NCBI RefSeq assembly: GCF_000499845.2
Contig: NC_023759.2
Span: 37,967,785 to 38,031,784 of the forward strand
Direction of reading: 5' to 3'
Source of the DNA: Phaseolus vulgaris
Taxonomy: Eukaryota > Streptophyta > Magnoliopsida > Fabales > Fabaceae
Length of the DNA stretch: 64,000 nt
Shown here: piece after piece, positions 1 through 12,500 of the stretch
Layout of the letters: each line of letters begins with the position of its first letter
How positions within the stretch are numbered: position 1 is the first letter of the stretch
Notes under the pieces: generated by a model
What the model saw: only the letters and a program-made list of their open reading frames with translations
The model's database searches: none
Told to the model about the DNA's origin: nothing
Position numbers and translations under genes: made by a program

Positions 1-1181
1 ATTTGGGAATCAATGAATTTATTTTTTGCTCTTTTGGGTTGTATACGATTTTTGGTACCCTGAGAATTTGTTCCATAATTGACTCCACACACACATGATT
101 GCCAATATTCATCCATGATGAGACAGATAGAGATGGAATTGGATTTATGCGTTATGTAATGTTCTGCTTTAGTGTTGCCCAATAAAAGAAAAGGGAACGA
201 AGCTAGAAAAATTCTTCTTTCTCTTTTCTCTTGCACTGTAAGCAAAATATCTTCAAAATCGCATTCTATTAAATATATAAATTATATTTTTTAATCAGTT
301 TATATATTTTTTTTTTGAAAGGGTAAGTGTGTTTAAGTGGGAAGGGATGAGAATAGTAATTATGGGAGAAAAAAAATAGTAAACAAACTTTTTTTCTTTG
401 GGTTTTCTTAAAGAAGAAATGGAATGGAAGGTGAAGTTTGTAAGCATGAGTTGTAGATAGATGAATATAAAACAAATCATCCATTCTTTCTTTTATTTTT
501 CTTCTGCTTTGTTTCATTCTTCCCTTTCAAGTTAAAAACTACACTTTCTTCTTCTTTGCGACAAAGTTATCATCCTCCACTCTTTAATTTCGATTTTTTT
601 TTTTATATTTTCATTCATATATGTTTGGAGTTTGATAAGGAAAGATATATTTTTATGAATTTGAGTCTATATTTGAAGTATTTGACGAGTATGGATTGTT
701 TTTTAGAGGTGATTAAAAAGTTATTCCCTAATCTTACAAATTTTAATTTTCTTAAAGTATAAAGGAGATATAATAGTTAAAAGAAACTACTTCATTTTAA
801 ACTGTATAATTATAATATTTGGTTAATAATGCATGATGAAAAAAAATATAATTTTAAAAATTACATTATGAGCATATGTAATTGTAAAATCAAAGTTTAT
901 AATAATGAACAAAAATCCATATCATAAGGATTTTATAATATATTATTTCCACTCTCTCATACATTTAATTAAGTTATAATAAAGATAATTACTGAGACAT
1001 TTTGATCTATGATAGTTTCTAATGAAATATTTTCTTCAATCACTTTTCCTCAATCTATTTCTTATTCTTTTCTTGTCACACTCATTTTTTATGGCCAACA
1101 CTTAGACAACATGCAAAGACAAAATCCTATTCTCTTGATGTTTTCCAATCTCCATCAAATTTTGTTTTTATCATATTTCAT

Positions 1182-1198
1182 AATATATATACATATAC

Positions 1199-1229
<31 letters not shown>

Positions 1230-1233
1230 CACA

Positions 1234-1265
<32 letters not shown>

Positions 1266-1292
1266 CATATATATGTATACATATATGTATAA
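1182..1292. repeat. TA/CATA microsatellite
   Basis: About 110 bp of alternating TA steps interspersed with CA (ATATAC units). It produces an artificial tyrosine/isoleucine/threonine reading frame on the plus strand that should not be taken as a gene. Confidence 0.9.
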
Positions 1293-1869
1293 CTTTTCAA
1301 ATTAACCAATATGCTACTAAATCACATGCAAGACTCAAGACCTAAAATCTATTTCACATTAGTCATATTATAATGTTAATTTACATAACTTTCTAATAGC
1401 ACTTGGATTGAATTCTATAACTTTTTAATAATAATATGATTCTTGAATTATGACCGGGAATGTGTAGTTGATATGATTGAAATTTATCAAATTCGTATAA
1501 CTTAAGATTATAACAGTCAAAGAATTTCTTTAGTTGGTAGAGCCATGTATGCTTAATTGGTTAGATAGAGTTGTCTTGATCACATTAGAAGATGAAATGT
1601 TCGTGGTACTCTTAAATTATGAAGAAAAATTTTAACTGTTGTATTTTCTATCAAGTTTTTTCTATTGAGAAATCATAGAAGAGGGGTCAACAAAATATAA
1701 AACTTAGATCATGATATTTATTTTTTATCATGATCCAAAAAATAAAAGTTTCTTAGACATTAACCAAATTTACAATTAATGTAATCATAACAAATATTAT
1801 GAATTGTTGTTGAGTGTAACGTTTTCACTTGATTTGTTGTGGTTCCCCTCATTATATGGGTAGCTTTGG

Positions 1870-2084
1870 CACTAACAAATGCAATAGTTACCTACGGTTA
1901 AATCTATATGTAATTATCTACGAACTTTACATACGGATAAATTTGTGGATATAAATTACCTACGCATAATTTATCAATAGATTTTATTTCGTAGGAAATT
2001 TGTAAGTAACTTTGTTTCACCAATGAATTTCTTGTATTATCTATAAATTTTTTATATCAATTAATAGTTAATTTTCCTGTAGTG
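1870..2084. mobile_element. Possible CACTA-type fold-back MITE
   Basis: The right edge reads as the inverse of CACTACAGGAAAA and the left edge starts CACTAACAAATG, the kind of termini found in CACTA-type MITEs. Inside, the left half (ACCTACGGTTAAATCTAT) is matched by an inverted counterpart on the right (ATAGATTTTATTTCGTAGG). No clear 3-bp target duplication is visible, so the ends are approximate. Confidence 0.4.
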
Positions 2085-2641
2085 ATTTAACATGGATTCA
2101 TGTGTTGTGAAGGTAATTAGGAATATATTTTAACTCGTTGTTAGGATAAAAAAAAAGGGATCTTAAAATTGATTTTAGTAGCAGTTTTTTTGTTGGTTAT
2201 GTATGTGATTCAATATAATAATGTGATTTGAAACTGGTTTTATGGCATAATTTATGGTCGGGTATCTAGCTTAAGTAATATGTGGAATTGAAAGTAGTGT
2301 TTCATATTTGCAACTTCTTGCTTTAGAACAAATGTCTCACACAAGAGCATTTGAATGAAATGACCACTCAAGAGCATTAATTTTAAATTAAATAATGTCA
2401 ATCAAGTGTGTCATTATCCTACTATACACGGAACGTTTTATTTGGTTAACTTAGTTTAAAGTTTTAAGTCTTCTACAATGTATTCAATGTTGTATTTTGT
2501 ATTTAAAATGTTTTATTTTACTTAAATAAGTGTGTTGGTTATCAAAACTCTTTGGTATATGATAATAACATGTTTGGAATTTGAAGAGAGATGGTAATAT
2601 TTTATATGATGTATGTAAGAGGTAGTTACTTGGAAGTAATA

Positions 2642-3094
2642 TACTACAACAAAATTATTATATAGTAACTAAAATTAGTGACAAAAAATAATTAATCGCT
2701 ATATTGATTAAATTAAATATTATTTTAGATGTTAAAAAATTAGTTATATCTAAAATGGTTTCTATTATTAATAAAAAATTATAAAATGATTTCTAAATTG
2801 GTATCTAAATTAGCTACCAAGGTTTTAACTACTAATATTTTATATTCTAAATTAGTTTCAAAAGACTAATAGAGACTAATTTAAAATACAAAGTAGTAAG
2901 TAACTAAAACTTTTGTAACTAATGGTTAGATACCAATTTAGAAACTATTTTATAAATTTTTATTAATAAAAGAAACGACTTTAGATTCTAATAATTTTTT
3001 TAATTTATAAAATGGTCTCTAATTTAGTCAAATAGTAATAAATTATTTTGGTCTCTAAAACTAATTTCTATTTAATGATTTTTTTTTTGTAGTA
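2642..3094. mobile_element. Fold-back MITE with TACTACAACAAAA-type ends
   Basis: The left end reads TACTACAACAAAA and the right end is the inverse of TACTACAAAAAAA. The terminal inverted repeats extend inward a long way: the motif TTTCTAAATTGGTATCTAA occurs in the left half and its inverse in the right half, so the unit could fold into a long imperfect hairpin. It has no coding capacity. The superfamily cannot be fixed without a clear target duplication. Confidence 0.55.
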
Positions 3095-5962
3095 ATACTA
3101 CTTTGCAACATGAGAATTATGTAAGTATTGAGTTACACAAAGTATGGATGGGATATATAGGCTTTTAGTAATACATCATCTCAATGAATATATCAAATGT
3201 TGAAAAGTCGATAAGAGTTCCTATTATCTATTTTATACGGTTCAAAATTACTTGGAACTATATGAGTGTGAAATGAAATACCCAATCATATGATATGAAA
3301 ACGAGACAAGATCATTTTGATATTTAATTTGGAAAATGATATTGATGTCACACTTAAAAGGAAGAGAAAGTGAGTAAAAAGTCATGAGGTTGATGATAAG
3401 ATTCATATTTAGGTTCTTGTAACTCAACTCCATAAACCTTCCACAAAAATAAATTTTAATTTCAATTTCCTTTGCATGCTAATTTTACTCTTTTGTATGT
3501 TAATTTTATGTGTCACTCCAACAAACCATAATAATCCCACTAAGTTTATAATTATTTCTCACTAAGTAATTTTTAATATTCATTAGCAATTAACTCTCAC
3601 TAATATTATTTTTACTAGTAGTTAACTTTCACTAGTGTTGCCTTTAATTCACTCTATAAGCATTGTTATCTTCCACTATAAAAACATGAATAATCCATTT
3701 TATATGGTAATTTTCAATATCCCATGTCGATAATAGTTCAACCCAGTTAATTAAAAACACACAAAAAAATTACAAATAAAAATCCAAGATTATATTGACC
3801 TCTTTAGTATAATGTCATTGTATGTGAATTCTAGTTGAGAACAAAATTATAAGACAATTCAATTATAATGAAAATATTATAAGTATTAGTTTCACATATT
3901 TTAACTTAATATTGTTGTTGAAAAGTCATTTAACTTTGAAAATATTTTATTTAATTACATGATGTATTTGGGAGGCAGGAAATATGTGTTTCATATGATT
4001 TGTTTATTTATGATTTATTAACATATTTGATACATATGATTGACCATGTGTTGACACGTAAGTACATATATATTAGTAAGTGTTTTTTTAGTAATAATAA
4101 TGTGATTGTGATTGTTATAGTATTCTCTTGAATCTACAATAAACTTTTAAAAGTTAATTAATATCCACATATTAACTTATACAAATAATTTCGTTGCTAG
4201 TCTTAAATTTAAATAAATATATAATTATGTATAACATTTTAAGATAAAATATGTTTTTCATACATGAAATTTTGATAAGTTTCCATTTTTAGTGTTATAG
4301 AAAAAAGTATGACCTTTCAATTTAGCTCATAAATATTTAACTCCATCTTCTTTCATGTATCAAACCCTAAACCCTGAAATTTCATACAATACATAAAAAA
4401 GGGCAAGTCACCATTAGAAATAAGAATCAATGCACCATTTTATTTCAATACCACAATTATATTTTAATGTATTTCAAAGTATACATCATTTATCAAACTA
4501 ACTCTTTTTGAACCATTTTCATACTGTACATGTATACAATAAACCTAAACACAAATGAACAAAAAAATTGAGAATAACATACATGCTTTTCAAAAGACTT
4601 ATATTGAATATATTTTAGTAAAAATTAATATCTTATTCAGTGTTATGCTTTAGATTGACAAATGAATCACATAATCAATTATAAAAATAAGTTCCATGTA
4701 TCCTAATTTCATACATCTACAAATATCATAATGTGAAAAAAAAAAGTCTCCCTCAACAATTAACCACCTGTTATCTTAATATACACTTCAAATACCCGTA
4801 AAACATTCAGATCTATATTAAATCATAGGAATATGTATTTAATACCTACAATAACAAATTAATTAATACATCATCCTAAAGATGTATCTTAAACTACTTC
4901 TATATTATGTATTTTTATTCATATAATACAACTCCACCTAACATGCAAATACAATTTCAATATCAAATACTAACAAATATAGATTAAAAAATCAATTATA
5001 ACTTAAATCTACCTAACTTAGAGAGTCACTTATTATTTAAACAATAAGTAAAAAATAGTTAATGACATAAGAAATACTAGAGACTTAGAGAAACAATTTC
5101 AAGCAATTTCAAAATTTAGGCAAAAGATAAACTGGGGGAGAGAATTATTTTTCTCAATCCCTTTAACCAAAAAAAGTCAAACGTTCATAAACTAAGAAAT
5201 TAAAAATATTAAAGTAAATTTTAGACTGATACCAAATTGAATTCTAATAGAGTACAAACGCTTTAGCATACATAACTTACTATGTAATATGATACGATTT
5301 GGAAAAGAAATAAAAATCAAGTCCAATTCTTAAAGAGAAAATATGTGATTGAAGGGAGAAAAATGAAAAAGAAATTTAAAACAAAATGTGGACCAAGCCT
5401 TTAAAACTCACAACTCTTACCTACCAAAAATTTTAAAATGCATGAAAACATTCTTTGGTAAGACAATAAATGAAAAAAAAAAAAGAATTGAAATATTAAA
5501 CTATTATTTTTTTGTAATTAATCCACAGCAGTGTCGTGATATAGCACTTTGAAATGAAAATATAAAACCGTAAGTATCATACATCTTAATCAATATCATT
5601 CATTAAAAATCATTTTCATCTCATTAATACAAAACAAAAACTCGTACATCTTCTTAATAATTCTCATTTTTTTTCATTTCTCATGTCGCTTAAAATCTAT
5701 TTAAATGCTCATTTTTTTTCTACCTTAAATACCCGTAAAATACCAACTAAAAGATAAAAGAAAAAAATGGAAGCTCTTTTAAAAATAAATACCCTTAGAA
5801 ATACACGGGCTGTCGTGCATAGATGTCTACATTTTTCACAATAATAAAAACAGTTTTTAGAAGAAAAAAAATTATTATAATATTAAAAATAAAATTGTAA
5901 GAAAATTATTTACATAAAGAAAAACACTTATTAAAAGGTGTATCTATATATATGGGTTAGAG

Positions 5963-6028
5963 TGACGTGGTGAGAGATATAAGATGGATTTTGTCTTGTG
6001 AACCGTGACAAGCAGCGTTGCCACGTCG
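5963..6028. promoter_or_regulatory. Pair of inverted ACGT-core motifs upstream of the bHLH gene
   Basis: TGACGTGG at 5963-5970 and CCACGTCG at 6021-6028 are near-inverse copies, 50 bp apart, about 1.1 kb before the bHLH start codon. ACGT cores of this kind are bound by bZIP and bHLH proteins and resemble abscisic-acid response elements. Placing them in the bHLH promoter is inference, because the transcription start is not known. Confidence 0.4.
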
Positions 6029-6675
6029 TTTTTTCTTCTCCTTCCTTTCAGCTTACGCTCACACGCGCCGTCTTTCCATAAATAAAACTGCATACTATAT
6101 TCTCATATTTCCAAACTCACCATTTTTGTTCTCAAACAACAAAATTGAGGTTATGATTAGGACTTTTAAGGACCATGTTTTCTTATTAATTAGCATGTCT
6201 TTTTTATTTTGGTTCCATGGATTTTTCATTTTTGCAGTTAAAGTGTAAACCATTGGCGCTGGAGTATTGGTTCATGTACCCTTCTTCTTTAGTATTTTAA
6301 TATAAGTCAAGATTGAACAAGTAGTGGTGAGTGATAGGTTTAGTAATGTTTTCAAGGGTTGTTATGCACTTAAAAAAACCCTAATTTTACCAACCTAAAA
6401 AATAATCATAAAAAATGTACCACCAAATAAATTTTATATCGCAGTGAATTAAAGTAATATTTTCTGGTGTTTGGAATTATCAAGCAATCTAAGAACAGAC
6501 AAACAGTATCCGGTCCTGTGACGCTTGTTGATGTACTCCTCCAATCTCTCATTGGCTCAGCTGCCTCCATATACTACAAACATCAAATTAATTATTCTTA
6601 TTAAATTTCGTTAATGTTATTTTTTCATCTTCATTTTACAATTTGTTTTGTTTGTAAAAAAAATATCTGAATGAG

Positions 6676-6757
6676 TTTCTTCTCTTTCTCTCTCTCTGTC
6701 TCTGCATACACTTTCTCTCTCCTCTGTGTTTTTTTTCTCTCTCTCTCTCTCTCTGTA
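6676..6757 (+). repeat. CT-rich microsatellite in the likely 5' leader of the bHLH gene
   Basis: Two CT runs (around 6681-6698 and 6737-6755) separated by about 40 bp. CT-rich tracts near the transcription start are common in plant 5' leaders, and this one lies 340-420 bp before the start codon at 7093. Confidence 0.6.
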
Positions 6758-7092
6758 GTTCATTCACAGGATTTGGCTTGCTCTTGCTCTCTTTTTTCAA
6801 AAAGCAAAATAATCAGATATCTGAAACTGCACTAACTCGTATCTTTTTATCTTTCTCCACGCCTACATATCTCTCTCCTTGTCCTTTTCACTGCTTCTAT
6901 GTTTATCTGTTACGCTTCTGCACAACACCGACCTCTCAACCTTCCCTTTAAACCCCTCCTTGAATTTTGAGCCACCAAGCTTTCCTTTTTCCTTCCCATT
7001 TGGGTTACTTCTACAACCTTTTCGATTTCCATCATCATGATTCTGTAGCCTCTCATATCAGTATCACCTCACTCCTTCTTTTTCAACAAAGC

Positions 7093-9585
7093 ATGGATTC
7101 CAATTCCCGTTACCAACTTCAGCAACAACACCAACCCAATTCTGGGTTACTTCGCTTTCGCTCTGCCCCCACTCAAGTTCTCGCCAATTTCAAACAAGCC
7201 GAAGCTTCCATTAACGCCAACCCCTGGGAGGGCTCTGAACCACTTTTGAGATTCTTCAATTCCGGCGACACCCTAGATACCACGTCCCCTACCTTACGAG
7301 AGTTCGTGGATAACAAGGTTTCTAATGATAATAAACAACCGCAGGAGTCAACAATATCATCCTCCTCCTCATCATTATCACCTCTGAGTCGCATGAATTC
7401 CCAGCAAGGTTATAGTACTTCTGTGTTACCCTCTGGGTACCCGAGGCATGATTCTACTGTAACTGTTACTTCATCTATGATGATGGGTTCTATGGGAATG
7501 GATCAGAGCGGAAAAAGCTTTAATCCCAATCTTCTCAGGCAGAGTAGCTTCCCTTCTGGCAATTTCTCTAACAACATCTCCTTTCACAACGGTACTGTAC
7601 TTGTTCTGTATTCAGTTTTTCTTTACTACTTTTTATGGCACTGATTTTAGGGTGTTCGTACGTTTTTTTAGCACCAAATGGAAATTCTTTATTCCGAATG
7701 AAACAAATTTATTCAAGATGGTGGTGGTGGTGGTAGCTTATTCAACTGCAATTGCGTGTTCTGACTTTTGAAATTAGACAGCAATATGTTGGTGGAGTCG
7801 TTAGACGTATAAGATTTATTTATGATTCCCAACGTAATATTTGATTTTGGAAGACTTCCATAAACATTTAATGTCAACAAAGCGCTTATATAACTTTCTA
7901 AAGCTGTGATTTTTGTACGGAACAACATATGTCAATATTGGAACTTTAAGCTTGTCTTTTCATACTTTTTATAGCAACTTCAGTTTGAGGACTTCAACCT
8001 TTACATACACATTGACATGATCTTGTAAAGAAGAACCTCTTAATTCTCAGAACTTGGTTAGAGTGTTCAAAATATCTTTACCCGCAAAACAACGCATGTT
8101 ATGGTTGTTTTTCAACTTGAAGAGATATTGAGTTTGGAGAATAAATTCAATCTCGTAACATTTTATTATCTCCAAAAATATGCTTCTGTTTTAAATTTTT
8201 GTCTAAAAACCTTGTTTGTAAGAGTAAGATTTGGATTTGTGTTGTGAACTTGATCATGTCAAAGTGAGATTTGGTTTGTTTTTACTTATGAACTTAATTT
8301 TAATCCAAATTTAAGGTTACAAATTTTAATCTACACATCCCATACATTCTTCCTTGCTCATTTCGTGTATCCAAAATTGGAGATATGCATTAAAATTTTG
8401 AAAACAAGTTTCCAAATTTTATATGAAGATAACCTAGTTGTTACTGAAGTAGTTTCATTTTATGTTCAAAATTGCAGGGTATGATGCTATGAAAGGTGTT
8501 GAAAACTTTGGTGGTGTTAATGGCAATGATGGTGAGCTTAGAATATCTATGAACAGGATGAAGAATCACATTAGCTTCTCACCAAGGAGTCCTTCCTTGG
8601 GAATTTTATCACCAACCTCTAAAATGGGCTCGGAGGGTCTTAGGGTAACTAGCCCTGAGGATGGTAGACAGGGAGGTAGCAATGGTGATGCTACATATTA
8701 CGGCCCTGGATTCCCTTGTGCTTCTTGGAATGAGACGCCAAACCCCAAAAGACAGCGAAATAGTAATGATGAGTTGCTTTCTGGAGATCAGGTATACTGA
8801 ATTTTCCATTTTCTCAATGTATTGTTCCAAAAAAATTTCCTGTTCTTAATACAAATATGCTGTCATACACTCAGAATGGAGAGCTGGGAAATCAAGTTCA
8901 TTCTCTTTCGCATCATTTGAGTTTGCCACGAACATCCTCGGACATGTTTGCTATGGACAACTTGCTTCAGTTTAATGATTCTGTTCCTTGTAAAATCAGA
9001 GCAAAGAGAGGCTTCGCTACTCATCCTCGAAGCATTGCCGAAAGGGTAAGAGAATATCATGTTATCTACATGTGCCAAAACTTGTTTTTACCAACATTTG
9101 GTACGGTGAAGTTGTACCAATTAAAATTGAATTCTATAACACTAGTCCTTCCTTTCCCAAAACTATAAGAAGTGATTATGTTAAAAGCTTATTCTAACAA
9201 GCACTTGCTCTCAGGTGAGAAGAACTAGGATCAGTGAACGAATAAGAAAATTGCAAGAGCTTGTTCCAAACATGGAAAAGGTCAGAATTATAACACAAGT
9301 TGATTTGTCCTTGGATTGTTTTGTTTTTGGAATGTTAACATTCTTGAGTTATTGGCAGCAAACCAGCACAGCAGAGATGTTGGACTTGGCTGTAGACTAC
9401 ATAAAAAATCTTCAGAATCAATTCAAGGTACTCAAAGGGAGAAGTTGGTTAGAATCCCATAGTCATGGCCATGCACTTATTGATTCTTTAACATTTTGAA
9501 TACCTTTCTGCAGACTCTGAGCGAAAGACGGGCTAAATGCAAATGTATAAAGATGCAGAAATCAGAAACAGATAAAATTGCTTGA
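7093..9585 (+). CDS. BHLH130: bHLH transcription factor, bHLH130 / FLOWERING BHLH (FBH) type
   Basis: Six exons with GT..AG borders: 7093-7591, 8478-8791, 8875-9045, 9215-9280, 9359-9427, 9514-9585 (396 residues). I start at the ATG at 7093; the frame is open further upstream but has no ATG there. Residues 18-26 (GLLRFRSAP) and about 145-155 (LLRQSSFPSG) are conserved group motifs. The basic region is HPRSIAERVRRTRISERIR (about 321-339), with the H, E and R used for G-box/E-box contact, followed by helix-loop-helix to about 372. The split of the domain over three short exons (9045/9215/9359) is usual for the group. Arabidopsis members (FBH1-4) activate CONSTANS and act in flowering and stress responses. 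The product should be nuclear and dimeric. An AATAAA at 9675 could serve polyadenylation. The gene looks intact. The exact paralogue is uncertain. Confidence 0.92.
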
Positions 9586-12500
9586 GTTTCTTTTGTACAG
9601 GTGATGAAAGGAACTATGCAAACATGGATGCGGGATAGGAGCCGGGTATTATATTTTGACGTGATGAATCACACAATAAATCAAATAGTTTAATTTGTAT
9701 TTTTTTATACACAAATTGTAATGAATTGGTTTTAATGTTATTCTTTTTCCCCTATTAGTTGCTTAATTATTATTGAATTCACGCATTATAAATGAATACA
9801 ATACATTTTTTTGTCAGTAGAAAATAGCAAAGTATGACCTCACTCCCCCTTTGGATCCTTGTAGAGATGAAAAGATAAGGTTAGAAAATCTGTTGCAAAA
9901 GGTTGTCACTTACACTCAAAATAGGAAATAGGAAAATAGGTTGAAATTAACAGGTGAAAGATGAAGACAAAAATAAAGTAAGTTAAAAGGATTCCATTTT
10001 CTAAAAAGAAAATGATTTAAATTTGGAAGTTTAGGGGTCTGTTTCATGAATGGCAGGAGCAAATATTATTATTAGCATCAGTCCAAACTTGTTTGTATCG
10101 TAACAAAGTCGTGTCGATTAAAGGACCCTTATATAATATCCGAAATGAAACTCCTCAATACTAAGTGCAATTTGCTTCCAATGGATCGTTTTTATTGCAG
10201 ATTGTTTTGGACAGACAGTTAGTTTGTACTATGAATATGTTTGACAAATTTTATCCAGAAAGAAGCTAACACCTGTTATAGAGAAGTATGTTTTCATGAA
10301 CTTGGTAGTTTGTAGTCTCTCATAATAGGGCATTTCATTCTATTATTTAAAAAAAGAATGGTCTATCTAAAAAGAAACCCTTGAATATCAATTACTAGCT
10401 TTTTTTTATTGAGGAATATATATGATACTTCAATTCTTTTATTAGAAACTTCAAGGTGGTAGTCAAGTGAAATAAGATGGAATTTTGCTTATAAAACTGG
10501 TATATTTTAGTTTTCAAGAAAAACATGAATACATTCTAGCTCACTTCTGTGTCTAAGTTTCTCTTACCATGGATGAATCACTAACTTCTCTTCTATATTT
10601 CACACTCACAAAAATGCTAGAAGAGTGATTTATTACTTCTTTTGAATATAAATTCTCTTATTTTTTAAGTGTTCTGTCTTGCTTGATGAGGACACAAATG
10701 TCTAATTTTGACTCCTTATTTATTCCTTGGCTTTCTTCATAATAAGATTTCCCTTCTCCATTTCTTTTTTTTTTTCACTTTTTACCATTTTTTTTATAAT
10801 AAAGCTCTTCCACACATGGTTGCCTAATGTGAGGAGATTTCTCACTTTCTACTCATGATCTCTTCCACACAAATCATTAAATCATTTAAAGCATACATGC
10901 CTTTAATAATAATAATAATATTAGGCAAACAAGTTTTAAAAAGTTTGGGATTAAGTAGATAGACCAAAAAGTGTTTCTTAATGACACAACAATGCAAAAT
11001 TTTGTTTTACCAAAAAGTCTCGTGCTTGATATTGAACAAAACCGATAAATAGTAACCTTAGGTCACAAACTATTTTTTATAACATAATATACAATTATTA
11101 CTCGTCTCTATTTGATCAATATTATGTTATCACCTACCCATATAAATATTAAATCATTAATCTCTTAAGTGAAAGAACTTAAGTTCATTTATTTTAGTAT
11201 CAATCTTGAATTATACCTAAGATATCTGCCTTTATTTTTTTTTAATTATAACCAATCATCTTTATTTTATTTCTAGGCATAAGTATAATTGATTGTCCTT
11301 TCCATTTTGTAGAAAAATAATTAGAGCAACACTAATATTAAACATATAAAAGAATAATAATTAATAAATTTTAATTGAATAAAAAGAGTAACGACCACAT
11401 AAAAGTATATCTAAATACATTACATGCTAATAAAAGAAGAAAAAAAACTATTCATAACTATGTAGAAAGAATCCTTGATACAAGAAGAGTTTTTTTTCTC
11501 GTTTCAAAATATTTAAGTATGTAAAATTAAGGTTTCAAAGTTTGTTGTATACACACATTTCGAATTTGATAAGCTTATGTTATCTGATCTGATATTGCTT
11601 AAATCCAAATAATAAGCTTCATTTTCTCTACTTTGATGTTCGTAAAAACTCCTAATTTCCTTCAAATTTTTGATCATTCAATCAATACCTTTAAAAAAAT
11701 AGTAAAAATAAATGCAAGAGAAAGCCCAATTAAATTAAACTTGAAAGATCTATTTATCCAAAATTAAATTAAAATGATAACAATTAAAGTTTAAAAAGTA
11801 TAATAAATGTCAAATTATATATCTAAAAGTAATCTTAAAAATTAAGTACAAAGGACAATTATAAGGAAGACCTAGACTTTGTTGACATTATCATGGTATT
11901 TTTATTAACCATGTTATTTTTATTCTAAAAAGTATACAATATATATATATATATATATATATTATTTGCATATATAATGAACTAGTTTAATGTGTTCGGT
12001 ATTGAAGACAGTGAAGACTGGTAATAAATAAGTGGGATACCTAAAACCACACTTCAATCTTTAATTTAGAAAGAATTTGACAAAATGATAATATTTTAAG
12101 GCATGTTTATATGAAAATCCTTTTAGGCAATATACATGTATTTGAGTTCATCACATTGTGTGGGTACCTTTGAGATTACAACACACTTTGGAAAGATATG
12201 GAATTAACTATTTTGTTTTTTCTTCATTATATCACATGCTATATACATGTTCTAACTTAGTTTCATAATTTCTCAAAAATTACCTTCAACTCATCATGTT
12301 CAATTCATAACTTCTAACTAATCGTCTTAATTCGTGATGTTAGAGCAGACAAAGCAATGTTGATACTATGAAAATGATCATTTTTTTAAATTGAAATTAA
12401 AATAAAATTTAGATATTTAATTTGGTTTCTCAGTTATTACATGGTTGAATTTGGATTATGAAATTTTAAAATTGATGTAATTGTAATTATTTCATCCAAT

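Larger units (their letters stand above)
1..5900. other. AT-rich intergenic region, no gene recognised
   Basis: No reading frame here resembles a protein I know. The short frames are made of low-complexity A/T codons. What can be supported is a TA/CA microsatellite near 1.2 kb and two fold-back repeat elements near 1.9 and 2.6-3.1 kb, listed separately. The stretch 3.1-5.9 kb shows only AT-rich sequence with homopolymer runs. Confidence 0.6.

Noticed and set aside
1009..1305. 98-codon frame rich in tyrosine and isoleucine
   Set aside because: Most of it is translation of the TA/CA microsatellite.
6967..7092. Upstream extension of the bHLH frame by 42 codons
   Set aside because: No in-frame ATG is present in it, and the known family N-terminus begins at the ATG at 7093.
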